Below are positions 52,774 to 62,676 of a stretch of DNA of 64,000 bases, piece after piece. Origin of the DNA: Atopomonas hussainii (GTDB lineage Bacteria; Pseudomonadota; Gammaproteobacteria; Pseudomonadales; Pseudomonadaceae); contig NZ_FOAS01000005.1 of assembly GCF_900109735.1 (NCBI RefSeq), positions 171,913 through 235,912 on the forward strand, in the 5' to 3' direction. Under the pieces are notes generated by a model that worked only from the letters and a program-made list of their open reading frames with translations, did not search any database and was not told the origin of the DNA. The translations under genes and the position numbers were made by a program. Positions within the stretch are counted from its first letter, which is position 1. Every line of letters begins with the position of its first letter.

Positions 52774-53487
52774 TCACGCATGCTGGCGCGAGCGCTGTAA
52801 CCGCCGCCACGCATGCAAACGCTGGTTAAGCTCGGCAAGGGTGGCAATGCCTTGCTGCTCGGCTTTTTTCAGCAGAATTAGCGCCAGTTCTGCCGTCACT
52901 TGGGCATCCGCTGCGGCACTGTGGCGGACTAGCACCTGCAGCTTGAAGTGCTTGACCCAGTCGTCTAAGCCACCACGGCCTACGTTGGCTTCGGGGCAAA
53001 GCATCGGCGCCAGTTCGGCAACATCTAAAAACACATGGCGCAGTTGCATGTTCAGCTGGTTTTTCAGCGCGCGGGCCAGCATGCGTTGGTCGAACGGGGC
53101 ATGAAAGGCGAGAAACACGCACGCCCCAGCCCACTCCATAAAACTCAGTAAGGCTTGCGCAGGTGGCGTGCCAGCCGCCGCAGCGCTGGGCGCGATGCCG
53201 TGAATTAGCACGCTGGGATTGAGCACATTCTGCTCGCGGCGCAGGGTGGCTTCGAACTGCTCGCCCATGATGATCTGCCCGTGCTGCAACAACACAGCGC
53301 CAATCGACAGCACCTTGTCGCGCTGCGGGTTAAGGCCGGTGGTTTCTTGATCCATCACGATAAAACGCTGCGCGTGCAGCGCTTGCGCACCCAACGGCAC
53401 AGCGGGCGGTAGTTCGCGTAGCCGTGCGAGTAGCTCGCTGCTCAGCGGCTCGGTAGGTTTGCCAAACCAGCGCTGCCAAATGCTCAT
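52774..53487 (-). CDS. DnaQ-like 3'-5' exonuclease
   Basis: 237 residues with DEDD motifs: VMDQETTGLNP (motif I), AFHAPFDQRMLAR (motif II) and HSAAADAQVTAEL (motif III, ending in the His-type AD pair). It matches the epsilon-like exonuclease found beside the DUF294/CBS protein in Pseudomonas. It shares a four-base ATGA-type overlap with that gene. It probably trims RNA or DNA; the exact role is not known. Confidence 0.85.
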   Translation of the reverse strand: MSIWQRWFGKPTEPLSSELLARLRELPPAVPLGAQALHAQRFIVMDQETTGLNPQRDKVLSIGAVLLQHGQIIMGEQFEATLRREQNVLNPSVLIHGIAPSAAAAGTPPAQALLSFMEWAGACVFLAFHAPFDQRMLARALKNQLNMQLRHVFLDVAELAPMLCPEANVGRGGLDDWVKHFKLQVLVRHSAAADAQVTAELALILLKKAEQQGIATLAELNQRLHAWRRLQRSRQHA

Positions 53488-55415
53488 AGCTTGTAGCGCA
53501 GCGCCAGCGAGGCTTGCAGGCGCTGCGCTTGGCGGAACGATTCGCGCAGAATGCGCCGATCCAGCGGATTAAGCGCATCGGGGTCTATACGGTTGCTCAG
53601 TGGCCGGCCCTCGCGGCTTTGTCGTTGGTGCAATTGCAGGCGGGTGAGTTGAATAAAGTTGTAGGCTTCCTCAAAGGCGTCGGCGTCTTTGCTATCCACC
53701 ACGCCGCGCTCCACCAAGGCCGCAAAGCGCGCCAAGGTAGAACTCACGGCAATCTGATTGGCCAGCGCTAACAATCGCGCGGCATCCACAAAGGGCGTTA
53801 GCCCCTGCACTTTTAAGTCCAGCGTGTGTTTTTCCGCGCCGCTTTTGGCCACCACAAAGTCGCGGAACAGCCCCAGTGGCGGGCGCTGACGCAGGGCGTT
53901 TTCGGCCAGCATGCGTTGGAACAAAGTATTGCTCTGGATATGGCTGAGCAAAAACTGCTGCAAGCGCTCCACCCCGATGGTGGGGCCATACACGCTGCGC
54001 AGGTCAAAGTAGATGCTCGAGCCGAGCAGGTTCTCTGGCGTGGCGCTGCTAATCATGCGCGCAAAGCGCTGTTGCCACTCGTGCTCGCTAAGGCACAGCT
54101 CGGGGTTGCCAGCCATGATGTTGCCTTTGCACAGGGTAAAGCCGAGGTGGTCGAGCTCTTGGTTAATCCGCTGTGCGATGGGTAGCAGGCGCTGGCGCAG
54201 GGCTTCGCTGTCGTCGGTGGCGTCGCAGCTGAACAGCATGCCGTTGTCCTGATCGGTGTGCAGGGTTTGCTCGCAGCGCCCTTCGCTGCCAAATACCAGC
54301 CAGGTAAAGGCAATACCGGGATCGCCCAGTTCGGCGATGACCAGCTCAATCACCCGCGCCACGCTGTGGTCGTTAAGCAAGGTGATGAGATGGGTGACCT
54401 GCACCGACGAGGCGCCGTGCGCCAACATGCTGTCGACCAAACGCTGAATATCGCCACGCAGGCTTTGCAGCGCGCTAAAGCTGGCTGCATGACGAATGGC
54501 GCGGGCCAAGTGGACTAAATCCACCCGCTGCAGCGAGAACAAATCGCGCTCCGACAGCACGCCGACCAAGCGCTGCTGATCCACCACGGCAATGTGCGCG
54601 ATGTGCCGCTCGGTCATCGCCATCGCCGCATCAAAGGCGCTGGCGCTGGAGGGTAGGGCGAAGGGCTGGGGGGTCATCCATTGGCTGATTGGCTGTTGAA
54701 AATCCGCCAAACCATCGGCCACCACCCGGCGCAGGTCGCGCAGGGTGAAGATACCCAGCGGGCGCTGCGCGTCATCGGTGATCAGCATGCTGCCGACATG
54801 CTGCTCGTGCATGGTTTTCACCGCCGCTTGCAGCGGCGTATCGCTGGCGCAAGTCACCGGCGTGCGGGCCATCAGTTCGGCCAGCGGGGTGTCGAGCGAA
54901 TAACTGGCGCCTAAGTGCGCCACGGCATCGCGTTGCGCTTGTTGGTTAACGTGATCGAGCAGGCTGCTCACGCCGCGCAAGGCGAAGTCGCGAAACACCG
55001 TGCACTCGGCAAACAAGCGCACAAAAGCCTCGCGCGGCAGTTGCAGGCAGAAGGTGTCTTCACTGGCTAAATGGCGCGTGCGGGTGGCGCGTTCGCCCAA
55101 TAACGCCGCCAGCGGAAAGCATTCGCCGCCGCTGATCTCGAAGGTGTGTTGTTGCTCACCATCGGCGGGGGCGCGCTCGCCGCGCACTAAGCCTTGCTTG
55201 ACGATATAGAAGTGCTGCACCGGGCCATCGGCCGGCGCCAAGATGGTTTCCCCGGCGCAATAAAACTGCAGCACACAGCGCTCGACCAGATAGCTCAGGT
55301 GGTTATCCAGCATCTGCGCAAAGGGCGGATATTTGCGCAGAAACTCCATGGTGCCATGGATGTTCTGCTGCACCGCCGTGCGCCCAGCTTCGGCAAAGGC
55401 TTGTTCGCGGGTCAT
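53484..55415 (-). CDS. cNMP-binding/CBS/DUF294 nucleotidyltransferase-like protein
   Basis: 643 residues in this order: Crp-like cyclic-nucleotide domain (about 25-140; ETILAPADGPVQHFYIVKQGLV), two CBS domains (about 175-300; IGIFTLRDLRRVVADGL and VGVLSERDLFSL), a DUF294 nucleotidyltransferase-like domain with the GSEGRCEQTLHTDQDNGM segment (Gly-Ser and DxD pattern), and a C-terminal DUF294_C domain. It resembles signal-transduction proteins that are usually paired with a DnaQ-like exonuclease and an SSS symporter. GGAG lies before the ATG at 55415. Confidence 0.88.
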   Translation of the reverse strand: MTREQAFAEAGRTAVQQNIHGTMEFLRKYPPFAQMLDNHLSYLVERCVLQFYCAGETILAPADGPVQHFYIVKQGLVRGERAPADGEQQHTFEISGGECFPLAALLGERATRTRHLASEDTFCLQLPREAFVRLFAECTVFRDFALRGVSSLLDHVNQQAQRDAVAHLGASYSLDTPLAELMARTPVTCASDTPLQAAVKTMHEQHVGSMLITDDAQRPLGIFTLRDLRRVVADGLADFQQPISQWMTPQPFALPSSASAFDAAMAMTERHIAHIAVVDQQRLVGVLSERDLFSLQRVDLVHLARAIRHAASFSALQSLRGDIQRLVDSMLAHGASSVQVTHLITLLNDHSVARVIELVIAELGDPGIAFTWLVFGSEGRCEQTLHTDQDNGMLFSCDATDDSEALRQRLLPIAQRINQELDHLGFTLCKGNIMAGNPELCLSEHEWQQRFARMISSATPENLLGSSIYFDLRSVYGPTIGVERLQQFLLSHIQSNTLFQRMLAENALRQRPPLGLFRDFVVAKSGAEKHTLDLKVQGLTPFVDAARLLALANQIAVSSTLARFAALVERGVVDSKDADAFEEAYNFIQLTRLQLHQRQSREGRPLSNRIDPDALNPLDRRILRESFRQAQRLQASLALRYKL

Positions 55416-55535
55416 GGTGGCTCCGTTTTCTTTTCGTATCGCTTTTATTCCTTACGCCTGCCATTGGACCTTGGTCGTAGCTGGGCGTTGCACGGCTCTT
55501 GATGAGTACCCTGTGCTAAGGCGCTTTTTGCAGTG

Positions 55536-55608
55536 TTGTCGACAATTAGTCGTACAAGACGGTTTTAAAGCGCATGGATGGCAGTATTTGTTGAAAAATT
55601 GTCAACAG
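55536..55608. promoter_or_regulatory. Candidate GntR-type operator upstream of prpE
   Basis: TTGTCGACAA (55536-55545) is a perfect 10-bp palindrome of the GntR/FadR type. A related TTGTCAACAG lies at 55599-55608, about 50 bases from the prpE start. Which regulator acts is unknown; no GntR gene is in the window. Confidence 0.5.
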
Positions 55609-55661
55609 ATGGCCGTGTTACCCGAAAGGGCATCGCCGCTTACCCAGCAGGAGGATTCATC

Positions 55662-57566
55662 ATGCAGGCCTATCAAGCCGCCGTTCACGCCGCCAGCGAG
55701 TCACCGCAGCGTTTTTGGGAGGTGCAGTCCCGCGCGTTGGATTGGTATAGCGCGCCGCAAAAAATCCTCAGCCGCGACGAGCAAGGCGCGCAGCGCTGGT
55801 TTGCCGATGGCCTGCTGAACACCAGTCACCTGTGTTTGGATGCGCAGATTGCCGCCGGGCGCGGCGCGCAGCTGGCACTGATCTACGACTCGCCAGTGAC
55901 CGGCCAGCAAGCGCGCTACACCTACCAGCAGCTCAAAGACTGGGTAGCACACGCCGCCGGCATGCTCAAGGCGCAAGGGGTTGGCGCTGGTGATCGGGTG
56001 GTGATTTATATGCCGATGATCCCCGAGGCCGCCGTGGCCATGCTGGCCTGTGCGCGCCTAGGGGCGATTCACTCGGTGGTGTTCGGCGGTTTTGCCGCGC
56101 ACGAGCTGGCGATTCGCATCGAAGATGCCACGCCCAAGGTGATCATCACCGCCTCCTGCGGTATCGAAATCGACCGTGTGCTGCCCTATAAGCCGCTGGT
56201 GGATAAGGCCATCGCCGAGGCCAGTCACAAGGTTGCATGCTGCGTGGTATTGCAGCGCCCGCAATGCCAAGCCGAGCTGCACGGCGAGCGTGATGTGGAT
56301 TGGCACACGGCCATCGCTAAGGCCGAAGCCGCCGAGCCGGTGCCGGTGCGCGCTACCGACCCGCTGTACATCCTCTATACCTCCGGCACCACCGGTAAGC
56401 CCAAAGGCGTGGTGCGCGATAACGGCGGCCATGCGGTGGCCATGCACTACAGCATGCACACGGTGTACGGGGTTAAGCCGGGCGATGTGTTTTGGGCGGC
56501 GTCGGATGTCGGCTGGGTGGTGGGGCACTCTTATATCGTCTACGGCCCGCTGCTGGCCGGTTGCACCACGGTGTTGTACGAGGGCAAACCGGTGCGCACG
56601 CCGGATGCCTCGGCCTTCTGGCGGGTGTGTGCCGAGCATCGAGTGAATGTATTGTTTGCCGCACCGACGGCCTTCCGCGCTATTCGTAAAGAAGACCCTA
56701 GTGCCAAGGGTTTGCAAGGCCACGATTTAACCGCCTTGCAGCGCATTTATTTGGCCGGCGAGCGGCTCGATCCACCGACCTACGACTGGCTGAGCGACAC
56801 GCTTAAACGCCCGGTGCTCGATCACTGGTGGCAAACCGAAACCGGCTGGGCGATTGCCGGTAACCCAGTGGGCTTGCAGCTGATGCCGGTCAAGGCGGGC
56901 TCGGCCACCGTGCCGATGCCTGGCTATCAAATCGAGATTCTCGACGACGAAGGCCGCACCTTGTCGGCCGGTCAGCAAGGCAATATCTGCGTCAAACTGC
57001 CGCTGCCGCCGGGCTGCTTGCCGACCATTTGGGGCAATCAGGCGCGCTTTGAGGCCGGCTACTTAAACAACTTCCCTGGTTACTACCAAACCGGCGACGG
57101 CGGTTATCTGGATAGCGACGGCTACTTGTTCGTCATGGGCCGCACCGACGACATCATCAACGTGGCGGGGCATCGTTTATCCACCGGCGAAATGGAAGAA
57201 GTGCTCGGCAGCCACAGCGCCGTGGCTGAGTGCGCGGTGATCGGTGTGGCTAATGAATTAAAAGGCCAACTGCCGGTGGGTTTAGTGGTGCTCAAAGACG
57301 GCGCCATGGTGGAAGAAGAGCAGCTCAGCCGCGAACTGGTGGCGCAAGTGCGCGAGTCGATTGGCGCCGTGGCGTGTTTTCAGCGTGCCTTGGTGGTCAA
57401 GCGCTTGCCAAAAACCCGCTCGGGCAAGATTTTGCGCCGCACCCTGCGGCAGATGGCCATGGGCGAGGCGTATAGCGTGCCATCCACCATTGATGACCCG
57501 GCCGTGCTGGATGAGCTAAAAGCGCAATTGGCCAGCCTTGAAGACTGCGCCATTCGGCCTGCTTAA
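55662..57566 (+). CDS. prpE: Propionate-CoA ligase
   Basis: 634 residues of the ANL adenylating family. P-loop YTSGTTGKPKGVVRD (about 235-250), motif around YQTGDGGYLDSDGYLFVMGRTDDIINVAGHRLSTGEMEEVL and the acetylatable Lys in RSGKILRR. Overall closest to PrpE among acyl-CoA synthetases. It activates propionate, feeding the methylcitrate cycle; no prpBCD genes are in the window. AGGAGG lies seven bases before the ATG at 55662; upstream in-frame starts lack a ribosome site. Confidence 0.9.
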   Translation: MQAYQAAVHAASESPQRFWEVQSRALDWYSAPQKILSRDEQGAQRWFADGLLNTSHLCLDAQIAAGRGAQLALIYDSPVTGQQARYTYQQLKDWVAHAAGMLKAQGVGAGDRVVIYMPMIPEAAVAMLACARLGAIHSVVFGGFAAHELAIRIEDATPKVIITASCGIEIDRVLPYKPLVDKAIAEASHKVACCVVLQRPQCQAELHGERDVDWHTAIAKAEAAEPVPVRATDPLYILYTSGTTGKPKGVVRDNGGHAVAMHYSMHTVYGVKPGDVFWAASDVGWVVGHSYIVYGPLLAGCTTVLYEGKPVRTPDASAFWRVCAEHRVNVLFAAPTAFRAIRKEDPSAKGLQGHDLTALQRIYLAGERLDPPTYDWLSDTLKRPVLDHWWQTETGWAIAGNPVGLQLMPVKAGSATVPMPGYQIEILDDEGRTLSAGQQGNICVKLPLPPGCLPTIWGNQARFEAGYLNNFPGYYQTGDGGYLDSDGYLFVMGRTDDIINVAGHRLSTGEMEEVLGSHSAVAECAVIGVANELKGQLPVGLVVLKDGAMVEEEQLSRELVAQVRESIGAVACFQRALVVKRLPKTRSGKILRRTLRQMAMGEAYSVPSTIDDPAVLDELKAQLASLEDCAIRPA

Positions 57567-57622
57567 CGGCCATTTCTGCGCCGTCCACCGTGGGTGCAGG
57601 GTGGTTTATTTTGTAAAAGTTA

Positions 57623-57656
57623 GCCGCGCGCAGCAGCAAAGCGCGCGGCCTTTTGC
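57623..57656 (+). terminator. Terminator after prpE
   Basis: GCCGCGCGC and GCGCGCGGC pair perfectly (9 bp), loop AGCAGCAAA, then CTTTTGC. Confidence 0.88.
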
Positions 57657-57753
57657 TATCTTGCCGACATTCCCAAGCAAGAACTTGAGCCCTGTAGCGA
57701 GGCGCTAAAAGCATCGGCGTCTCCTTGGGCTGTCGCGGTAGTAGAGGTGTCGC

Positions 57754-58404
57754 TTGATTAAAGTGCTGGTGGTCGATGACCACGATCTGGTGCGAACCGG
57801 CATTCGCCGCATGCTGGCCGACGTGGACGGCATTGGCGTGGTGGGCGAGGCCGAATCAGGCGAGGAAGCGCTCAGCAAAGTGCGCGAGCTAGCCCCCGAC
57901 GTGGTGCTGATGGACGTGCGCATGCCCGGCATCGGCGGTTTAGAAGCCACCCGCAAACTGCTGCGTAGCCACGAAGATTTGCGCGTGATTGCCGTTACCG
58001 CCTGCGAAGAAGACCCGTTCCCCAGCCGCTTTATGCAGATCGGCGCCGCCGGCTACATGACCAAAGGCGCAGCGCTGGATGAAATGATCCAAGCCATTCG
58101 CCAAGTGTTTAAAGGCCAGCGCTACATCAGCCCGCAAATTGCCCAGCAGTTGGCGCTTAAGCCGTTCCAGCCCGATGCGCAGTCGCCGTTTGATTGCTTG
58201 TCTGAGCGCGAAATGCAGATCGCCTTGATGATCGCCAGTTGCGTGAAGGTGCAGGACATCTCCGATCAGCTGTGTCTTAGCCCGAAAACCGTGAACACCT
58301 ACCGCTATCGCATCTATGACAAGCTGGCGATTAGCAGCGACGTCGAGCTGGCGCTACTGGCCGTGCGCCACGGCATGGTGGATGCCGGTAAGCCGGTCGG
58401 ATGA
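57754..58404 (+). CDS. gacA: GacA-type response regulator
   Basis: 216 residues. The receiver has [21 protein letters not shown], acceptor Asp in [10 protein letters not shown] (Asp54 region), the TACEEDP segment and the Lys in GYMTKGA; the C-terminal LuxR-type HTH is [43 protein letters not shown]. GacS-phosphorylated GacA activates rsm small RNA genes. The start is TTG with AGAGGTG upstream, as known for gacA in several Pseudomonas. It overlaps uvrC by ATGA. Confidence 0.94.
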   Translation: MIKVLVVDDHDLVRTGIRRMLADVDGIGVVGEAESGEEALSKVRELAPDVVLMDVRMPGIGGLEATRKLLRSHEDLRVIAVTACEEDPFPSRFMQIGAAGYMTKGAALDEMIQAIRQVFKGQRYISPQIAQQLALKPFQPDAQSPFDCLSEREMQIALMIASCVKVQDISDQLCLSPKTVNTYRYRIYDKLAISSDVELALLAVRHGMVDAGKPVG

Positions 58405-60224
58405 CAGACGCGTTTGACGCCAAGGCGTTTTTGGCGACCTGCAGTACCCATCCCGGTGTGTACCGGATGTTCGATGACAGCGCCAAGCTGCTCTACGTGG
58501 GTAAGGCGAAAAACCTTAAAAAGCGCCTCTCCAGTTATTTTCGCAGCACCGGCCTCGCGCCAAAAACCGCGGCTTTGGTGGCGCGTATTCATAGCATCGA
58601 GCTGACCATCACCGGCAGCGAAACCGAAGCGCTGCTGCTCGAACAAACCCTGATTAAAGAATGGCGGCCGCCGTACAACATTCTGCTGCGCGACGATAAG
58701 TCGTACCCCTATGTGCACCTGTCGGCGGGCGAGTTTCCGCGCTTGGCCCTGCACCGTGGCAGCAAAAAGGCTAAGGGCCGTTACTTCGGCCCGTACCCCA
58801 GCGCCTTGGCGATTCGCGAAAGTCTTAACCTGCTGGAGAAAGTCTTTCAGGTGCGCCAGTGCGAAGACAGCTACTTCGCTAATCGCAGTCGGCCCTGTTT
58901 GCAGTACCAAATCAAGCGCTGCAAAGCGCCCTGTGTGGGGCTGGTGAGTGAGGCGGAATACGCCGAAGACGTGCGCCATTCGGTGATGTTTCTCGAAGGT
59001 CGCAGCCAAGCGCTGTCGCAAGAACTTAGCAGTCAGATGGAAGCCGCTGCGCAGCAGTTGGACTTCGAACAAGCCGCGCAACTGCGCGATCAGATAGCCA
59101 TGCTGCGCCGCGTGCAAGATCAGCAGCACATGGAAGGCGAGCAGGGCGATGCCGATGTGCTGGCCGTGCAGGTCAGCCCCGGCGGCGCCTGTGTGAATAT
59201 CCTCACCGTGCGCCAAGGCCGCGTGCTGGGCGGCAAAAGCCACTTCCCGCAAATGGGCATTGAAGAGACACCAGAAGACATCCTCAGCGCCTTTATCGCC
59301 CAGTATTACTTAGGTCATGCCGAACGCGACTTGCCGGCGGAAATCATCGTCAGTCATCCCGGTGACGAGCTAGAGTTGCTGGAAGACGCCCTGCGCGAGG
59401 TGCGCGGCAAGGCCCTGAGCATTCGCGCCAAAGTACGTGGCCAGCGCGCGCGTTGGCTCAGCTTGGCGCAAACCAACGCTGAGCAAGCCTTGCAGGCGCG
59501 CTTAGCCAGCCGTGCGCAGTTGTCGAGCCGCTTTATTGCTTTGGCTGAAGCGCTGGAGCTAGAAACCCTGCCGCAGCGTTTGGAGTGCTTCGATATCAGT
59601 CACTCCAGCGGCGAGGCCACGGTGGCCTCGTGCGTGGTGATGAGCGTGGAAGGGCCGATTAAGTCCGACTATCGCCGCTTTAATATCGAAGGCGTGGCCG
59701 CCGGTGACGACTACGGCGCCATGCGCCAAGCGCTGGAGCGGCGCTTAAAGCGCCTGCAAAAAGGCGAGGGCAAGTGGCCGGATATCCTCTTGGTGGATGG
59801 CGGCAAAGGCCAGCTGAACATGGCGCGTGAGGTGTTGGCTGAGCTAGCGATTACCGACCTGCCGCTGCTCGGTGTGGCCAAAGGCGAAACCCGTAAGCCG
59901 GGTTTTGAAACGCTGTACTTGGATACCGCTGACAACGCTTTTACCTTGCCGGCAGATTCGCCGGCGCTGCACTTAATTCAGCAAGTGCGTGACGAAGCGC
60001 ACCGTTTTGCCATTACCGGGCACCGTGCGGCACGTGGCAAAGCGCGGCGCACTTCTAAACTGGAAGATATCCCCGGCGTGGGGCCCAAGCGGCGCCGCGA
60101 GCTACTCAAGCACTTTGGCGGCCTGCAAGAACTCAGCCGCGCCAGTAGTGAAGAGATCAGCAAAGCGCCGGGAATCAGTAAAAAGCTTGCCGAGCAGATT
60201 TATGCCGCTTTGCACAGCGAGTAG
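58401..60224 (+). CDS. uvrC: Excinuclease ABC subunit C
   Basis: 607 residues. GIY-YIG nuclease domain ([31 protein letters not shown], about 12-44), UvrB-interacting region (about 200-235), the RNase H-like C-terminal nuclease ([34 protein letters not shown]) and two helix-hairpin-helix motifs ([42 protein letters not shown]). It makes both incisions in nucleotide excision repair. ATGA overlap with gacA; conserved gene order. Confidence 0.97.
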   Translation: MTDAFDAKAFLATCSTHPGVYRMFDDSAKLLYVGKAKNLKKRLSSYFRSTGLAPKTAALVARIHSIELTITGSETEALLLEQTLIKEWRPPYNILLRDDKSYPYVHLSAGEFPRLALHRGSKKAKGRYFGPYPSALAIRESLNLLEKVFQVRQCEDSYFANRSRPCLQYQIKRCKAPCVGLVSEAEYAEDVRHSVMFLEGRSQALSQELSSQMEAAAQQLDFEQAAQLRDQIAMLRRVQDQQHMEGEQGDADVLAVQVSPGGACVNILTVRQGRVLGGKSHFPQMGIEETPEDILSAFIAQYYLGHAERDLPAEIIVSHPGDELELLEDALREVRGKALSIRAKVRGQRARWLSLAQTNAEQALQARLASRAQLSSRFIALAEALELETLPQRLECFDISHSSGEATVASCVVMSVEGPIKSDYRRFNIEGVAAGDDYGAMRQALERRLKRLQKGEGKWPDILLVDGGKGQLNMAREVLAELAITDLPLLGVAKGETRKPGFETLYLDTADNAFTLPADSPALHLIQQVRDEAHRFAITGHRAARGKARRTSKLEDIPGVGPKRRRELLKHFGGLQELSRASSEEISKAPGISKKLAEQIYAALHSE

Positions 60225-60344
60225 AATGCGCGGCTTCGTGTTGCAGCGTGGCCGCCCAACCTTAGTCGGTGAGCATGGGTTAAGCCGGGCTTGCTTTAAT
60301 GGGTTTAGGCCTGCCTGTAGCACTCATCATTTTTTGGCGTCGTT

Positions 60345-60917
60345 ATGAATATTCCGAACATCCTCACGCTGTTGCGCGTGGCCCTCATCCCCGTCTTTGT
60401 GGTGCTGTATTACTTGCCCTTTAGCTGGAGCTTCTGGGCCGCCAGTGCGGTGTTTGCGCTGGCCAGCGCCACCGATTGGCTGGATGGTTACTTGGCCCGC
60501 CGTTGGGGGCAAACCACGCCGTTCGGCGCCTTTCTTGACCCCGTGGCCGACAAACTGATCGTCGCCGTGGCTTTGGTGATGCTGGTAGAAACCCACGCCA
60601 ACCTGTGGCTGAGCATTCCGGCGGCGGTGATTATTGGTCGCGAGATTGTTGTGTCGGCGCTGCGTGAATGGATGGCCGAGCTGGGCGCGCGGGCGCAAGT
60701 GGCGGTGTCGTCGCTGGGCAAGTGGAAAACCGCCGCGCAAATGCTCGCGCTGGTGATTCTGCTGGCTAACCCGGCTTCGTTTAATCCGTGGGTAATCTTC
60801 GGTTATGTGCTGTTAGGTTTGGCGGCGGTGCTCACCTTGTGGTCGATGCTCAGTTACTTGCGCGCCGCCTGGCCACACCTGAGCTGGGATGTGAAAAGCG
60901 CCGAAAAAGACGCATAA
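60345..60917 (+). CDS. pgsA: CDP-diacylglycerol-glycerol-3-phosphate 3-phosphatidyltransferase
   Basis: 190 residues, four membrane helices. The CDP-alcohol phosphotransferase motif is complete ([20 protein letters not shown] then LDPVADK). It makes phosphatidylglycerophosphate for PG and cardiolipin synthesis. Third gene of the conserved gacA-uvrC-pgsA set; 120 bp after uvrC, with tRNA genes following. Confidence 0.95.
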   Translation: MNIPNILTLLRVALIPVFVVLYYLPFSWSFWAASAVFALASATDWLDGYLARRWGQTTPFGAFLDPVADKLIVAVALVMLVETHANLWLSIPAAVIIGREIVVSALREWMAELGARAQVAVSSLGKWKTAAQMLALVILLANPASFNPWVIFGYVLLGLAAVLTLWSMLSYLRAAWPHLSWDVKSAEKDA

Positions 60918-60978
60918 GTATTTTCATATCAATAACTTGACAGGTATTGCTGAGCCGTTAGAATGCGCCCCACGCCAA

Positions 60979-61054
<76 letters not shown>

Positions 61055-61092
61055 GTTTTCGATGTGCTGCTTAGCAGTCATCACCGGGTTAA

Positions 61093-61166
61093 GGCTGAGT
61101 AGCAGAGTGGTTATGCACCGGATTGCAAATCCGTGAACGCCGGTTCGATTCCGACCTCAGCCTCCA
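61093..61166 (+). tRNA. tRNA-Cys (anticodon GCA)
   Basis: 74 nt with CCA encoded. Acceptor GGCTGAG pairs with CTCAGCC; anticodon arm CGGATTGCAAATCCG; T arm CCGGTTCGATTCCGA. Follows tRNA-Gly by 38 bp. Confidence 0.97.
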
Positions 61167-61170
61167 ATTA

Positions 61171-61208
61171 AAAGCCCCAAGCAGTAATGCTTGGGGCTTT
61201 TTCTTTGC
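61171..61208. terminator. Terminator after the tRNA pair
   Basis: AAAGCCCCAAGCA pairs with TGCTTGGGGCTTT, loop GTAA, followed by TTTTCTTT; the T-rich arm also allows use by the minus-strand gene that ends at 61223. Confidence 0.93.
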
Positions 61209-61222
61209 CTGCGCGAAAGGCG

Positions 61223-62206
61223 TTAGCGCACGTGTTTGCGCAGGAAGTCTTCGATCTTCTGGCTTTCTTGCTCCAGCAGGTTCTCCAGCGGTTTGAAGGG
61301 CGTGCCATCAAAGTAACGCGCCGGCGAGCTTGGGCCGTCCGGGCTGCCGTGATCGGCGTCGATCGAGTCGCGCCAGCGCTGTGCGTGGGTGCGCCATTCT
61401 TCTTGGTTGACGGTGGTGGGCGGGGTGAACCACACATTCCACGTCAGCACGTTGCCTTGCTTAAGCATGTTGCCCGAGCCCAAGTTGAAGATGTCCATCA
61501 CCAGTTGGTTGAACTCGTCCACCACGCTGTTGCCGGTTGGCTCGATGGCGCCGATTTGCACGCCCAGATGAGACACATCCCACGCCTCGGCGGTGTGTCG
61601 GGCAAATTCAGGAATCGGGAAATCGCTGCTTTCGCCAGAGCGCAGCGGAAAGATCGGCTGCTGCGGGTTGCCCGGTAGCGAGGTGTTAACGCGAATCGCG
61701 TTGGCTTTATCAAACGGGAAATGCAGCTTGTTGGCGATGAAATAAGCCATCAGATCGGCCACGTGCTGTTTCTGCAGCGCGCTGGGGCTAAACCACACTT
61801 TGCCGATCACGCTCATGTCGGCGGCCATGGTTTTGCTCGGCTCATCCACCCAGCCGCGCTGACCGGTGACGGTAACCTCGACGTTGAGCACGCCAAAGTG
61901 CTCAGAATACATACCTTGCTGCGGGCAAATGATCGAGAACACGCGGCCCTTGTCGGTATAGCCCAGGCGCGAAATATACGGCGCAAACATCTGATAGCAG
62001 CGCTTGGGGTCGGCCTCGCCGGGGGCGGATTCCCAGCTGAATTCGGGCCACTCGACCGGCTGCTGACGCTGCAACTTGTCGATGTTGGCCATGTTGTCGA
62101 GCATGGGTAACGCGCTGAGGTTGGGGTTGGGATAGGCGAAGTCGGCGTTCGACTGCATAAAACCGCCGATCCAGCCCGCTACGGGCTTATTGTTATTGGT
62201 GGACAT
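61223..62206 (-). CDS. Conserved-looking protein of unknown function
   Basis: 327 residues, soluble, no signal peptide or membrane helix. I do not recognise it. Visible features: MSTNNNKPVAGWIGGFMQSNADFAYPNPNLSALPML start, RCYQMFAPYISRLGY, ICPQQGMYSEHFGVLNVEVTVTGQRGW, HVADLMAYFIANKLHFPFDKANAIRVNTSLPGN and VWFTPPTTVNQEEWRTHAQRWRDSIDADHG. GGAG lies before the ATG at 62206. It looks like a complete structured protein and is not obviously of phage origin, but sits at the accessory end of the window. Confidence 0.65.
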   Translation of the reverse strand: MSTNNNKPVAGWIGGFMQSNADFAYPNPNLSALPMLDNMANIDKLQRQQPVEWPEFSWESAPGEADPKRCYQMFAPYISRLGYTDKGRVFSIICPQQGMYSEHFGVLNVEVTVTGQRGWVDEPSKTMAADMSVIGKVWFSPSALQKQHVADLMAYFIANKLHFPFDKANAIRVNTSLPGNPQQPIFPLRSGESSDFPIPEFARHTAEAWDVSHLGVQIGAIEPTGNSVVDEFNQLVMDIFNLGSGNMLKQGNVLTWNVWFTPPTTVNQEEWRTHAQRWRDSIDADHGSPDGPSSPARYFDGTPFKPLENLLEQESQKIEDFLRKHVR

Positions 62207-62355
62207 TGCAACTCCATATGCCAATTGGCTGTTAAGCCCCATCTTGGGGTTGAGCATTGGTTATAGGCGAGTAGAGCCCGTTAAGCCAAGTACATTAGGT
62301 TTTGCGCTTGCTTGATGACTAGCTAGGGGGCGCCCACCCCTGCGGCAATGACTAC

Positions 62356-62667
62356 TTAGTAGTCTCGCTCGACCTTGGCGATGCGGGTTTTAAAGGCGCT
62401 GTACCAACGCTCTTTACCTAAGCGCTGTGCCTCCAAGTGCTCGGCATTGGCCTTCCAGCGTTTGATCGACTCCAGATCAGCCCAATACGACACCGTGACA
62501 CCCACGTCGCTACGCGCCGACTCCACCCCTAAAAAGCCCGATTGCTGCGCCGCCAACGCCAGCATGCGCTCAGCCATCGCGGCATAACCATGATCGCCCT
62601 CGTGGCGCTCAGAGGTGAAAATCACCGCGTAATACGGCGGTGTAGGGGTGTTGGCGATTAGTGACAT
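62356..62667 (-). CDS. Antibiotic biosynthesis monooxygenase-like (ABM) protein
   Basis: 103 residues of the dimeric alpha-beta barrel fold: YYAVIFTSERHEGDHGYAAMAERMLALAAQQSGFLGVESARSDVGVTVSYWADLESIKRWKANAEHLEAQRLGKERWY. Such proteins degrade or bind quinone-like compounds. Start at 62667 has TAAGGA-type upstream. Preceded on the same strand by the remains of a CopG-type antitoxin gene. Confidence 0.88.
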   Translation of the reverse strand: MSLIANTPTPPYYAVIFTSERHEGDHGYAAMAERMLALAAQQSGFLGVESARSDVGVTVSYWADLESIKRWKANAEHLEAQRLGKERWYSAFKTRIAKVERDY

Positions 62668-62676
62668 GGGATTTCC

